Positions 22,184-33,481 of a stretch of DNA of 64,000 nucleotides are shown one piece after another. Position 1 is the stretch's first letter. Each line of letters starts with the position of its first letter. The notes beneath the pieces were generated by a model, which did not search any database, was not told the DNA's origin, and worked only from the letters and a program-made list of their open reading frames with translations. Made by a program: the position numbers and the translations under genes. The stretch is from Excoecaria cochinchinensis. Lineage: Eukaryota > Streptophyta > Magnoliopsida > Malpighiales > Euphorbiaceae. The DNA lies in NCBI GenBank assembly GCA_947683425.1, contig CANTUQ010000008.1:2434501-2498500 (forward strand). Direction: 5' to 3'.

Positions 22184-22966
22184 CTTGCTTGCTAAAATAA
22201 TTAAAAAAATTCAAGTTCAACGTTTTTCAAAACATAGACTGGTTTTTGGGTTCTATTATATAGAACACGAAACAGGTATAAAACAACAGTTTTAGTACAA
22301 CATAAATATATAGAGCATGAAGGGATAGTGATATTGGACACCGCGATTTATACAGGTTCAGCTGTCGCCTATATGCTCTCCTTAAGATTATCCATCTTAA
22401 GACTTTCTCTCTTTCTAATATGACTCTATTTACGGGCAAGAGTCAAAAGCCTGTTAAGTTTTTCTCCCAAGTGAAAAACTCTAAAACACTTTATCATTTT
22501 TTTAAGTAAAATGATCAAAATCCTTAGCCCTTTTTACAAAGTTAAAGAACCTAAACATTTGCTAGTTTATTTTCCTAGGTTCTAGTAACCTAACCTCACA
22601 ATTTATCTCACAAATTTATCAAGCCTCACTGACATGACTACAATAAAAACTATAATCATGTTAAAAAGATGTGATCTTGTATGCACATAAAGGAATGAAA
22701 AACTTACAAACAAAATGAAGCTTAAAGTAGAAAATATGTTTTTTCACTCACTTATTGGAACACCTCAACCAAAATTCAACTTACAGAGAAAATAATGTAG
22801 TTGTTGGGTGTGAACAATATTTCAAAAATTGTTTCCAAACTAGAAGGGATTAAATATATGTTTCCTAGTTAAAATCCAATCTGAAAAATATTCAAGAATT
22901 TTTCTTTTCTTTATTAAAAAAATCATGTATATGGAAAATTAATTTTTGGAAAGAAATCAATTCACA
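22184..22966 (-). repeat. 3' LTR of the Copia derivative, second part
   Basis: It continues the LTR begun at 13,125 and aligns with 23,958-24,533 and 26,063-26,288 of the other LTR (shared CTTGCTAAAATAATT, ACAACATAAATATA, GGGTGTGAACAATATTTC). It ends AATTCACA at 22,966. It lacks the DNA transposon found in the partner LTR at 24,534, so that insertion came after the Copia derivative integrated. Confidence 0.8.
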
Positions 22967-23733
22967 CTACAAAAAAATAGGGAATTGGCGATAGTCCCTC
23001 CATCTTTTTTGATAATTTTGCCTTTATTTTTGTCACCAAAATTGACAGTTCCTCCATCTTTCATATAGAGTTCAGCAAATTTATTTTTGTCCCTCGTCAT
23101 ATTTCTTGAGCAACCACTATCAAGATACCATCTATTGTTCACGTTGCTCTTTAGACAAACCCGCAAGATAAATATTTCTCCTTAGGTACTTATTTTGAAT
23201 ACTTGGAAGTTAGTTTTTGTGACAAATATTTGATTTCTAGCTATGTTGTTCTTTTCCTTTTCCCTTTTTTCTCGTAAAAGCGGTCCTTTGCAATGTGCCC
23301 ATTTTTACCATAAAAAAGTGCAATAAATTTTAGATAAAATTGCAGATGAATGATCAGCTATTTTAATTTTTTTTCTTAACCATTTTCTCATATTTTACCA
23401 TAGCCTTAGATGAATCTCTTAATATTTTATTTATTTATTTATTTATTTTTGCAATCTCAATATGTAAATCAATAACTTTCATCTCATGCGATTACATGAT
23501 TTTGTTCTCACTCTTGATAGATAACTAATATATTAGAATTATTTTCCTTTACTTTATCACACTTTATGCAAAGCACTTTAAAAATATTATTCAGCTCTTC
23601 AAGATTATTAAAATCAAAATCACTTACTCCATTTTGGTCTCTTCAGTAAAAACAAATTGATTTGGGCCAGCCATTTGAATGGATCTCTCTAAGGTGGTTA
23701 AACCTATAAATAAAGAGACCTACTCTGATACCA
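22967..23733 (-). pseudogene. Copia gag-protease remnant with primer-binding site
   Basis: The minus strand reads, 5' to 3', a primer-binding site TGGTATCAGAG (23,733-23,723, complementary to initiator tRNA-Met), gag pieces, a zinc-knuckle-like segment near 23,320-23,290 (CHFYGKNGHIAK-like), then the protease with WYLDSGCSRNMT near 23,120. Copia proteases carry D-S-G here, so the motif is intact. The sequence then stops abruptly at the 3' LTR (22,966), so integrase, RT and RNase H have been deleted. Confidence 0.75.
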
Positions 23734-24533
23734 ATGTGAGTCCCAAAATATGATCTAGAAGGGGGTGAATAAATCATTTCAAAATTTTTCGTGATTTGAT
23801 CAAATTAGAACACAGGCAATTTTAAAAGAAAAACACCAAGATCATAATGAATCCATTTTATGCATTAAATTTAAATTAAAATTTAATTGAACTTTTCCAT
23901 AAAAAAAACTACACATATGGGAGAAACTTTTAGTGAAAAGAAATTAGACTTTTACTTGCTAAAATAATTTAAAAAATTCAAGTTCAACCGTTTTTCAAAA
24001 CACGAACTAATTTATGGGTTCTGTTATATTGAAAACGAAATATGTATAGAATAGTAGTTTCAGCACAACATAAATATAAAGAGCACGAATTTAAAGAGAG
24101 TAAGGGATACAAATATTGGACACCACGATTTATAAAGATTTGACTATTACCTACATCCTCTCCTTAAGACAATCCATTTTAAGAGTTTCTCTCTTTCAAT
24201 GTGATTCTATTTACGGACAAGAGTCAACAACCTATTACAAGTAGCTACCCTAAATTTTTCTCTTAAGCAAAAAACCTCTAAAACACTTGATCATTTTTTT
24301 TTTTTAAGTAAAATGATCAAAACCCTTAGCCACTTTTACAAAGTAAAAGAACCTAAACACTTGCTAATTTTTTTTCTAGGTTCTAGCAACCTAATCTTAC
24401 AATTTATATCACAATTTTATCAAGCATCCTAATATGATTACAATAAAAACTATAATCATATTAAGGAGATGTGATCATATACGCACATGAAAGAATGAAA
24501 AACTTAGAAACAAAATGAAACTCAAAGTAGAAC

Positions 24534-26062
24534 ACGTTTGGTTCGCTGTATTGTATTAGTCTGTATAGTATTAGCATGTACAGTATTAGCCTATATAGAA
24601 TTAGTTTGTATAGTATTAGCTTGTATTAAAATATACAGTGTTTGGTATAATATTATATTAGATTGTAATATTTTGTACCGTGTTTGGTGTACAATAATGT
24701 ACTGTATTATTTTTAAACAAAATTAAAAAAACATACAAAATTAAATTATTTTTAATATTACCAATTTACACAAAAAAAAAATTGATTGTAAAATACAATT
24801 TTTTAAAAAAAGTACACAAATTTCTTGAAACATGAATATATAATAGTAGATAAATTAACAATCAAACAAACAACTTAATTAATAACATTCAATTTCATAA
24901 TTTAAATATGATATAATTAATAATTTTATACATGGTCCAATAACAAATCAAAATAAATAAACTTCATCATTATTATTTTAGACATAATCCAATATGCAAT
25001 AGTAGCACATAAGTAGAAAACCACGCAAAAAAAAAGGAAATAATAATAATAATAATATTCAAACTAAATAAATTTAACAAACTATTATAACACATAAATA
25101 TATATTCACAAAATAAAAATTACAATAAAACAATAAAATAGAATTTATATAAAATGAGAAAAAATGGAGATTAAGATAAACACCGTATTAAATAAACCCA
25201 AGGGGGAAGTGTGTATTATTTTATCCTATGTATGCAGGATAAGAATTAAATCCTGCATTATATAATACGTAGGGGTGAGCATGGTCGGTTAACCAATCCA
25301 TTAGCCTCAGTCCATTAACCAGTCCATTAATATCGGTTTTTTGAAATTACAGTCCATTAACCAGTCCATTACCATCAGTTAACCAGTCCATCGGTTTCGA
25401 ATTTTCGGATCGGTTACCCAATATTTTTCGGTTAACCACTATAATTATAAATATATTCATAAATAAAATTAAAATGTTTAAGATACTTAAAAATTAAATT
25501 TTTTTTCACTATAATATAACATTATTGTTGTTAAAATAAAAATATTTGGTGTATATAAGCAAATTTATTTTTAAAAATTAATATTTAATAAGTAAATATA
25601 TTAACCGGTTTATAATCACTTTTAATTAGATAAATTATTATACTTACTAATAGCCAATTAAAAAATCTTAAAAAATTTAAAATAATTAGTATAATAAAAA
25701 AAAGTATATGATCACTTTTAATTAGGATAAATTGTTATAAATTATTAAAAAATAAATAAATTAACTAAAAATTCGGTTTTTGTTCGGTTAACCAGTCACA
25801 TGAGTCAAAAACCATTAACCAGTCCATTAATATCGATTTTTTCAAAACACTAACCATTAACCAGTGCATTACAATCGGTTAACCAGTCCATCGGTTCAGT
25901 TTCGGATTTTTTTTTTTCCGATTAACCAAGTCCATCGATTTTTTTGCTCACCCCTAATAATACGTGTATTATTTTTTAAAAAAATTAACCAAACACTCTC
26001 TAATGTATTAGATGGTATTATTTTATGCTATCCCATGTACTATACGGGAAAGCAAACATGGC
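24534..26062. mobile_element. PIF/Harbinger- or hAT-like terminal-inverted-repeat element
   Basis: The left end ACACGTTTGGTTCGCTGTAT and the right end, read in reverse complement (GGCCATGTTTGCTTTCCCGTAT), form imperfect inverted repeats resembling Tourist-like (PIF/Harbinger) termini. The partner LTR at 22,730 shows the empty site. The interior has no coding frame and holds palindromic GCAGGATAAGAATTAAATCCTGC (25,234-25,256) and a hAT-type MITE. The exact target duplication could not be settled, so the superfamily is tentative. Confidence 0.6.
25270..25956. mobile_element. hAT-type MITE, 687 bp
   Basis: Terminal inverted repeats are TAGGGGTGAGCA and TGCTCACCCCTA, flanked by a perfect 8-bp duplication ATAATACG (25,262-25,269 and 25,957-25,964), diagnostic of hAT. 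Both ends also carry a diverged direct repeat of about 100 bp rich in CCATTAACCAGTCCATTA (about 25,306-25,420 and 25,800-25,920). No transposase frame is present. Confidence 0.92.
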
Positions 26063-26288
26063 CAAAATGTGTTTTTTCACTCATTGTTGGAAGACCTCAA
26101 CCAAAATTCATTTTATAGAGAAAATAATGTAGCCTTTGGGTGTGAACAATATTTCAAAAATTATTTCCAAACTAGAAGGGATAAAATCTATGTTTCCTTA
26201 GTTAAAATCCAATTTGACAAAAAAATTTCTTTCCTTTATCAAAAAAATCACGTATATAGAAAATTAATTGGAAAGAAATCAATTCAAA

Positions 26289-27170
26289 TAAGTTAAGATA
26301 TGATTTCAGAATTTTTCTTTCCTTTTTCAAAGAAGCAGGTATATGGAAAAATTAAGTTTTTGGAAAGAAATAAATTTAAATAAGATATGATTTAGAAAAA
26401 TATTTGAATGCAATAAATAATATGCAAGTGAGTGTGTGAAATCCCTATGATGATTTTACAATTTATTTCCTAATGTGTCTTGATACTGCAGATCAAGTCT
26501 GATAGATGCAGATCACGTCTATTCTTGAGTTGGTATGGCTCCTATCATTAGTATTATAAAACTGGACCTGTACAGTAAACATTAAAGAGAAGCCTAATTT
26601 TGATTAAGTTAAAATGTTTTATAATTCATCAAAATCCATAATTAAGCCCTTGAGCCAACATAAATAGCTTTTTGGATAGGGATTTCAAGAGTATATCAGC
26701 CAACTGATCACTAGCCAACAAGTATGAGACAACTAATCATTTTTGGCATACCATATCCTGAATAAAGTGAAAATCGATTTCAAGATGCTTGCACCTGGAA
26801 TGGAAGATGGGACTTGCTGCTAAATTTATGGCAAATAAATTGAATTTGTAGCTCTTTGAGAAGTGATTGTAGCAATGTAACTTCTAAAGCAAGGCTATTA
26901 TCAATGACCTTATGTGGTTAGAGATGATAATAGCCACGTTCCCTGTCGCGCTAAGATGTTGTTTTAACACCATGTCTTCCTTATTGCTGGCCATAAGTTG
27001 GTGTTATAGTATTGGTTCGGTGGACAACACTACATATTGTATGGTGAGTGGCTTTAGCTTTCAATTGGATTTCCTCACTAAATCCAAATAAATCATCAAA
27101 AGACATTGGAAGTTAACAGTGCTTCAATATTTCTACAGTTTTTTGAAGGTAAGCCATGCATAATTGCACC
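26289..27170 (-). pseudogene. Copia remnant with RNase H end
   Basis: On the minus strand, 26,920-26,640 gives fragments typical of the Copia RNase H C-terminal part (HSRCKHLEIDFHFIQD in one frame, then SDQLADIL-like). Stops are frequent. Bases 26,920-27,170 code for further short Copia-like pieces but cannot be placed. Bases 26,289-26,640 are AT-rich and may include its LTR. A second Copia element begins at 27,171. Confidence 0.5.
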
Positions 27171-27407
27171 TGTTGGATATTAGAACAGATACTATATTTA
27201 GGAACTTGTTGAAATCTTATTTTATTGAATGGGAAAGGCACCTGCTTATATAGCAGGATTTTGAATTTTAAATGCAGAAAAATCTGCTACACAACAAAAT
27301 AATCTAAACTGATATTTGACTACTTCTTTGCTTAAGAATAGGAAAAACATGAACTGATTCCTAAAGAATAGGACCTAAACAGCTTTAAATAGTCACAACA
27401 GTTAACA
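27171..27407 (-). repeat. 3' LTR of a second minus-strand Copia
   Basis: In plus reading it runs TGTTGGATATTAG to GGTTAACA-like CAGTTAACA. On the minus strand it begins TGTTAACTGTTG right after a purine stretch (AGTCAAGAAGGAG), the polypurine tract. Length is 237 bp. The five flanking bases are GCACC; the matching copy on the far side is not in the window because the 5' half of the element is gone. Confidence 0.75.
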
Positions 27408-28637
27408 CTCCTTCTTGACTTTAGAGCTGCACACACCAAGCTTTTGTCTTAAGGACTCAAATCTTGCTTTGGACAAAGCCTTTGTTAAAATATCAGCATA
27501 TTGATCTTCTGTTCTGTAATGGACTAGCTGCACTTCTCCTTCCTTTTGAACATCTCGAAGAAAGTAGAACTTTATCTTGAAGTGCTTTGTTTTACCATGG
27601 AATACCGGGTTGTTAGCAATTGATATTGCAGCCTGGTTGTCTACAAATATCTGTGTACTTTCTTCTTGCTTCAGATGCAAATCTGTAAGAAGTTTTCTGA
27701 TCCAGAGTGCTTGGTTCGCAGCAGCAATAACTGCTACATATTCTGCTTCAGCTGTAGATTGAGCAACGATTTCTTGTTTTTTTTAACCCCAAGAAAAGAT
27801 TCCAGAACTAAGAGTAAAATAGTAACCTGAGGTGCTACGCATATCATCAGCACATCCAACCCAATCACTATCCGAATAACCATGGAGACAGAAATTTTCC
27901 ACTTGACATAAATTTATCGCATAATCAATCGTGCCTTTCACATATCTGAGAATTCTTTTTGCTGCTTGAAAATGAATTTCACTAGCATAATGTAAGTACC
28001 TTGATAGCAAACTTACAACATACATGATGTCTGGCCTAGTTGCAGTCAAGTACATCAAGCAACCAATTAAGCTTCTGTAAAGTTTTTCATCAATCTTTTC
28101 AGCTCCATCTTCTTTGCAAAATTTCTCCTTTTGATTCATTGGAGTTAAAGTCGGCTTGCATGCATCCATTTGAAACTTGTTCAAGACTTCTTTTGCATAT
28201 TTTTGTTGGCATACAAAAATATCATTTTTCTTTTGCTGCACCTGCATACCAAGAAAAAATGTCATCTCGCCAATGTCTGTCATTTCAAAGACCTCTTTCA
28301 TCTCTTCTTTGAACTTGTTAATCAGCTCTAATCTACTTCCTGTTACAAGCAAGTCATCAATATAAAGAAAAACCACAAGTATTTCATCTCCGTTCTTCTT
28401 GATATACAAAGTAAATTCACTTGGGTATTTTTCAAGACCCAAGTTCAGCAAGTATGCATCAATTCTGCTGTACCAAGATTTTGGCGCTTGCTTTAAGCCA
28501 TACAAGGCCTTCTTCAAGCGGTACACCTTCTCTTCTTCTCCTTGAACAACAAAACCTTATGGTTGTTCTACAAATATTCCTTACTCTAAGTACCCATTCA
28601 AAAATGCTGACTTGACATCCATTTGATGTATAAGCTG
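27408..28637 (-). pseudogene. Copia RT-RNase H, 5'-truncated
   Basis: The minus-strand frame from 28,637 includes KKALYGLKQAPKSWYSRID, the RT catalytic box FLYIDDLLVTGS near 28,360, TDIGEMTFFLGM, SDSDWVGCADD, then RNase H pieces AEAEYVA, FVDNQAAISIANNP and ADILTKAL. A TAA near 27,780 interrupts an otherwise continuous frame. Two stops lie near 28,555 and 28,585. The catalytic YIDD is intact. The N-terminal two thirds are missing, cut at 28,638 by the Ogre-like LTR and not found beyond it. Confidence 0.9.
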
Positions 28638-28767
28638 TAGACACCGGGTCCTGAGGCAGCTCAGACCGAAATTACCCAGTGATGAAAATGATACCTGTTC
28701 ACGGGCAAGAAGTGAATAGAAGTGATGGCTTCCTCGAAAAAAAATATTTTTTTCGTTTCTTTATTTA

Positions 28768-28800
<33 letters not shown>

Positions 28801-28805
28801 TTTTA

Positions 28806-29756
28806 GGCTTGGGCAGTGAGACCCATCTCACTAACGTGATGTGAGGCCCATTTCACTTACGTGAGGCCCAGCCTCACGTTAGTGAGGAGCCTCACTCACC
28901 TGCCCGTCTCTCTCCCCCAGCTTCTCCTTTTTCATGATTTTGGGAGAGTTGGTTTTAAAAAGTATGGGTTCTTGGCTGGTTTGTTGGGGAAAACGGTCAA
29001 GTCTGGTCTGAGAGATAAAGAGAAACGAAGGAAAAAACACAAAAGGAGAGAAAAAGAGAGAATGACTAAGGAGTGATTCTGAGATTATTTTTGAGAGCAA
29101 AAGAGAAGAAAAGAGTTTCTAACATTGAAAATCCATCATTTTGGTGTTGGTTTTTCTCTAAAACGTATTTTCTACTGGAGCTTTCAAGTCTCTATTTTTA
29201 ACTTCCATCCCAAGGAAAGCAAAGAGGAAATCAGAAACTTTATTTGCCGATCAAAGATCAAAAATCTGAGGTTAAATACTGAATAACCGCCTCTCTTGTT
29301 CATTTTATTTCTCTTCTCTTCTTTCTTTTTATTTCTTTTCTTTGTTTCGCTAAGCCGGTAAGCTCTGTTTGTTGTATATATTGTATATATTATTGCTTGA
29401 TCTTAATAACCCGTTGCTTGTGTGTTTGTGGTTATCATGAATATATTAGCATGTTAGTTATAGTATTTTGCATGTTTCGATCTCATTTTGTAATATCTTA
29501 TAGCCTGTTCTTCTTCCTCTGTTCACCTCTATTTTTCCATTTCTTTGATGTCAGTGATTTTGTTTTGCTTGCTTTTGGTTTCCGATCGGATTTTACTCTT
29601 GTTCTTGCTTGTATTGTGTTTTCCTAATCGGATTTCATTCTCCCCGATCGGATTGAGTCGTTGAATCGATCGGACATGTCAGAACCTCCGTTTTTCCCGT
29701 TCGGATTGCACCAGCCGTGAATGCCTTTCACTACTCGTGAATGGCATTCACGAGTC
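28806..29756 (+). repeat. Palindromes of the CTCACTAACGTGAG and ACTCGTGAAT types
   Basis: Bases 28,820-28,900 hold overlapping inverted repeats of CATCTCACTAACGTGA, GTGAGGCCCA and CCTCACGTTAGTGAGG, also present at 3,577-3,690 in the truncated LTR copy. At 29,734-29,756 a separate perfect hairpin has ten-base arms, ACTCGTGAAT and ATTCACGAGT, with loop GGC. Confidence 0.85.
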
Positions 29757-30107
29757 GTGAATGCCGGCCTGCTTTCCCCTTTCTTCTTTGTCTTTCCTCC
29801 TTTGTTTTACCTATTCTGATTTTCTTCTTTATTTTATTTTTTTTTTGCCTTGGCTAGTTTCTCATGATGATTATTACCATCTTTCATTGTTTTTCTGTTT
29901 GATTTAATCCACTGGTTTGCCATCATTTTCTTTATTATTACTCTCTGTTTACTGTTATTAAATTATGTTAAGTGATGTGAATATTGATTTTAGCTGTTTT
30001 ATCCTTGTTTTTGCATGCCATATAGTTTGGATTTGTTGTTTTTGGTTTTTTAATTTGAAATCAACGTTTTTCCTGCAGTGGCTGTGGGTTTTTGAATGAC
30101 AACGCAA

Positions 30108-30288
30108 AAACATAGCTATGTTTCATAGAAACACAGTTGTGTTTCTGCGTTAGCATGCGATCTTGGTTGAAAAACACAGCTGTGTTTTTCACACCGCCTC
30201 GCTCCATCATTTTCTTTCTCTCTGCGCTTTTTGTCGCTCCGCTGAAGAAACACAGCTGTGTTTCTCAAGAAAACACAGTTGTGTTTTC
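30108..30288 (+). repeat. Five near-loopless palindromes of the AAACACAGCTGTGTTT type
   Basis: AAACATAGCTATGTTT (30,108-30,123), AAACACAGTTGTGTTT (about 30,129), AAAAACACAGCTGTGTTTTT (about 30,170-30,189), AAACACAGCTGTGTTT (about 30,247) and AAAACACAGTTGTGTTTT (about 30,270-30,288). The first differs from the others by a paired change (ATAG/CTAT for ACAG/CTGT). Confidence 0.95.
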
Positions 30289-31510
30289 TTCTTTCCTCCT
30301 TTATTTTATTTTTTTGTCATTTCCCTGCATGTCATCTTTGTTTCATTTATTTTCTATCTCTTTATAATATATCTGTTTTATGTTTAATTGTTTTTACTTA
30401 TTTGATTATCTAATTAATTTTTTATTTGTTTAATTTATTAATTATTTTAATAAGTTAATTTATTCAATTAATTTGTTCGTTCATATTAATTATTTAATTT
30501 ACCTTACTAACATTTTATTTCATTGTTATCTTTTATTGTCTCAAAATTATTTATCTTCGCGAGTTTCATTCCGACTCGGGATGGTGGATCGGGAGATTAG
30601 TGGCCATCCAATTTAGGGTATGTATTTTAAATTTTGTATTTATTATTTATTATATTATTTTTATGTGTTGCATGCAAAATATATTTTATTAATTGCCCGT
30701 ATCATAGAAAGTCACATTTTTTTAATAATTAATAACTTGTGAATTTCTCTTAATAAATTGGATCAATGTCCTATTTTAACCAATAAAACCTCACTATCAA
30801 AATGGAGAATTAGTTTTCATAAAATGGGATCACTCATCTCGGTTTTTCCAATCAATATCCTAAAAATAATTCTCCAATTTTCTAATAAATAAAAAGGAAC
30901 CAATGTTTCTAAAAATAAATGACCCAATTTATGTATGTTGCATTTCGATTATTTTATATTTACTTGTTTATTTTGAGCAAGTTTTATTTATTTGTATCCA
31001 TTATTTATTTATTGGGGGATTGTTCTGTCCCATTTTTATTTATTTATTATTTATTGGGGGATTGTTCTGTCCCATTTGTTCTTTAATTTATTTTTATTTT
31101 TTAAACTATTTATTTATTTACCGCTTTATTTATCACTTTTTAATGTGAATGAATGTGCTTTAATTTATTGCATTATCGTGTGAGATGAGAGATGGAATTT
31201 TGATTCCTTAAAAACTCACTTATAAACTTAAGTCATTAATAAGAGTGAAGTTCCGAACACCTTCTCTGGTTTAGACCAATAGAGGTTAGAGACCTCTCTC
31301 AATTTCTTGTAAATTGGGTGGCGACTCCAAAATACCTCAAAAGTTGCCTAAAGGCATTGTGGGTCTAGATGATCCTTTCCAGTATTCTATTGGAAAGGAG
31401 GCATCCAAAATGACTCATGATGCCCAAGATCATAAAAGACGCGAACCAATCTCTCAAGCCCCAAAAGGCGGGCTCAACGAGGGCCTTGCTGGTTCGGCGC
31501 GCATCTATAT

Positions 31511-31528
31511 TGGCGACTCCACTGGGGA
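31511..31528 (+). other. Primer-binding site, tRNA-Arg type
   Basis: TGGCGACTCCACTGGGGA immediately after the LTR has the form of the tRNA-Arg-complementary primer-binding site known in Ogre elements. It marks the 5' LTR and plus orientation. Confidence 0.7.
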
Positions 31529-32448
31529 TGATCGAAACTTCGCTTCAAAAGTGACTTAAGTTAAAAATTATAAAGGAGTTGTTAAGAATTAAAAATTTCA
31601 TTTCTAATCGAAATTGCATTACATACATTAGAGCCTTAGAATATGTTAGTTGGTCCCTTATCTACCCCAGTGCGTTCCTAAAATACGACCCTACTTTCAC
31701 TCATTGTAGGGAAGTGTTTGGGATAATCACCAGCCCAAGTCTCGTACCATCAAATGGTATATTAAATGGAGACTCGATTGGTCGCTATGCTCGTGATGAG
31801 CTAGACCTGTTGGCAGGGACCATGCTTGGGTAGCCCTAAAATAACACCACCTTTTGACCAAAGCACATGTAACGACAATAGATACTCTCCGTAGGTAAAA
31901 TATACCATAATATCGTGCTTGCTGTTTGGGCTGTTATATATTGAACAAAATCATCTAAATTAAATGGTTTTCATCAAAGGCTTTTATGCCCCGGTGGGCC
32001 CATCTTAATTTAGTTGAATTATTTAAATACATAATGGCCAAATACCCATATGAATGTACATTAGTTAAGAGTTATTTTGCTGCCGATTTTTCACCGTGCA
32101 CTATACGTGTCCAATAGGTCCCCTGTTAACCCTTGGATGAAGTTCACCTAGGAGAGAGACCGCACGGCCCCGTGTGTGGGAGAAATTAGGTCGGAAGAAT
32201 CTATCTGCTTGCATGTGTTTGTCTATGCTGCACCAGCACGACCATGCATTACACTTTAAGCGATGCATCATCCTAACAAAGGTATGTTTTGAGCTATCAT
32301 AGATTCACCCAGTTGGTTTAGAGGTCCCGACGGTCGGTTGAAAAAGGTTTCACTCTTGGGGTTGTCAGAGCTGGTTTCAGATTAGAGTTCAGATTCCTTT
32401 TTAGAGGGTAGTGAGATTTTATCTTCTGAATCATCAATTAAAGCAAGT
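31529..32448 (+). other. Leader between primer-binding site and gag
   Basis: No clear coding content. Ogre-like elements often carry a long leader or an extra ORF before gag. Here short open stretches (about 31,579-31,833) look noncoding. The leader ends in AGCAAGTATG at the gag start. Confidence 0.5.
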
Positions 32449-33466
32449 ATGTCTAATCCAGCAAGTGGTTCTGATGCAACTAAGGCAATGATTGTCGAGG
32501 AAGTAAGGAAGAGAATGGAAGAATTTTAGGCCAGGATGATGGTAATAATGGGCAACCTTTCCACTACTTTAGCCCCGCTGGCGTGCCAGCAAGCTGCTGC
32601 TCCGGTTAGAGAACAAGATGAACACCAGAGAGGATCCCCGGCTGCGGTTGAGCCAAGAGCACCAGCGCCTGTTGAGCAGAGGGAAGGCCCTAAATCGGTG
32701 GTTGACTTATGGGAGGAGCAAGAGGAACAGACGGCAGTGAAGGAAAAATTGCCCAAGCTGGAGGATGCAATGTGGAGGAAAATAGAGGAAAATTTTGAAG
32801 CTATGACGAGGATGTTGAAAGTAGGAGGAGGGATGAATCCCGAGGATCGAGAACTAGATAGTGATGATCTAATACCTCAGAACTTCAAGATGCTCGATAT
32901 TTCTAAATTCGATGGCACTTCTGATCCCACCGCACATATAAAGCAGTACTCATTGGTGATGAAGCGTACTATTTTAACTAAGAGACAAAAGATTGAGTAT
33001 TTTTGTCTGAGTTTAACCGGACCGGCAGTGGATTGGTACCATAGGCTAGATCGAAGGACTAAGGAGGATTGGAATTTATTGACAGAGGAGTTCCTCAGAC
33101 AATGATTGCAGTATGAGAATGGAAGTAACTCTGAAGGATTTGGAGCTGTGACAGCAAAAGGCGGGGGAGTCTTTTCATGAGTACATCACTCGTTAGAGAA
33201 ACTGAGTTATGGAGATAAAGCGCAAACCAGATACTCAAGACCAGATTTTGCTGTTCATCAAAAATGTGAGCCCGTATCTGAGGGATGGATTGAAGATGAA
33301 GGGATTGAGAGACTGGGAGTCTTTGAAAGACATTGCTATTGAGGCTGAGGGAGAGTACCTTTTGAGAAAGGCCAATAGTGAAGCTTATGCCAAGAGGGGT
33401 TATGCTAATCAGGAGGCAACTAGGCCAGCGAGCTATTTTTCTTTTTCTACCTTCGTTTTTGAATAA
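32449..33466 (+). pseudogene. Ogre-like gypsy gag
   Basis: It starts MSNPASGSDATKAMIV at 32,449 with a TAG after 25 codons (near 32,527). The retrotransposon gag domain then reads ISKFDGTSDPTAHIKQY, PAVDWYHRL and LLTEEFLRQ up to 33,105. A frameshift follows, and the next frame (33,130-33,466) continues QQKAGESFHEYIT, QILLFIKNVSP and EAEGEYLLRKA. The gag is cut near 33,466, and the next recognisable sequence is a Copia gag in the same orientation. No protease or polymerase of this gypsy is present downstream. Confidence 0.85.
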
Positions 33467-33481
33467 GCAAGCTCATGATCC

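Larger units (their letters stand above)
13125..26288 (-). mobile_element. Copia derivative with 1-kb LTRs, heavily nested
   Basis: In plus-strand reading the LTRs run TGTGAGTCC...AATTCACA. One LTR is 13,125-13,307 plus 22,184-22,966, split by the Tat gypsy. The other is 23,735-26,288, split by a DNA transposon. Between them only gag and protease remain (22,967-23,733), on the minus strand, with a primer-binding site next to the second LTR. The left flank TAAAT and right flank TAAGT (26,289-26,293) agree at four of five bases, consistent with a decayed 5-bp duplication. The polymerase region is missing, so this is a deletion derivative. Each LTR is close to 1 kb without inserts. Confidence 0.7.
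23735..26288 (-). repeat. 5' LTR of the Copia derivative, interrupted
   Basis: It starts TGTGAGTCCC one base from the primer-binding site and matches the other LTR to 24,533. It resumes at about 26,063 (AAAATGTGTTTTTTCACTC) and ends near TTCAAA at 26,288. Without the 1.53-kb insert it is about 1.03 kb. Confidence 0.75.
28638..31502 (+). mobile_element. Ogre-like (Tat) Ty3/gypsy 5' LTR
   Basis: It starts TGTAGACACCGGGTCCTGAGG, interrupting the Copia RT. The right end is near GGCGCGCA (31,495-31,502), shortly before a tRNA-Arg-type primer-binding site. GGGTGGCGACTCC at 31,318 and the CCCCAAAAGGCGGGCTCAACG block are typical of the Ogre LTR 3' end. Length is about 2.87 kb. The first kilobase matches the truncated copy at 3,452. 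It holds an (AAT)n run at about 28,769-28,802, three groups of palindromes and repeated GATCGGATT motifs (29,582-29,710). The exact 3' terminus is uncertain by a few bases. Confidence 0.7.

Noticed and set aside
22963..22980. CACTACAAAAAAATAG as a CACTA transposon terminus
   Set aside because: It coincides with the CA end of the Copia LTR at 22,966, and what follows is Copia protease, not subterminal repeats.
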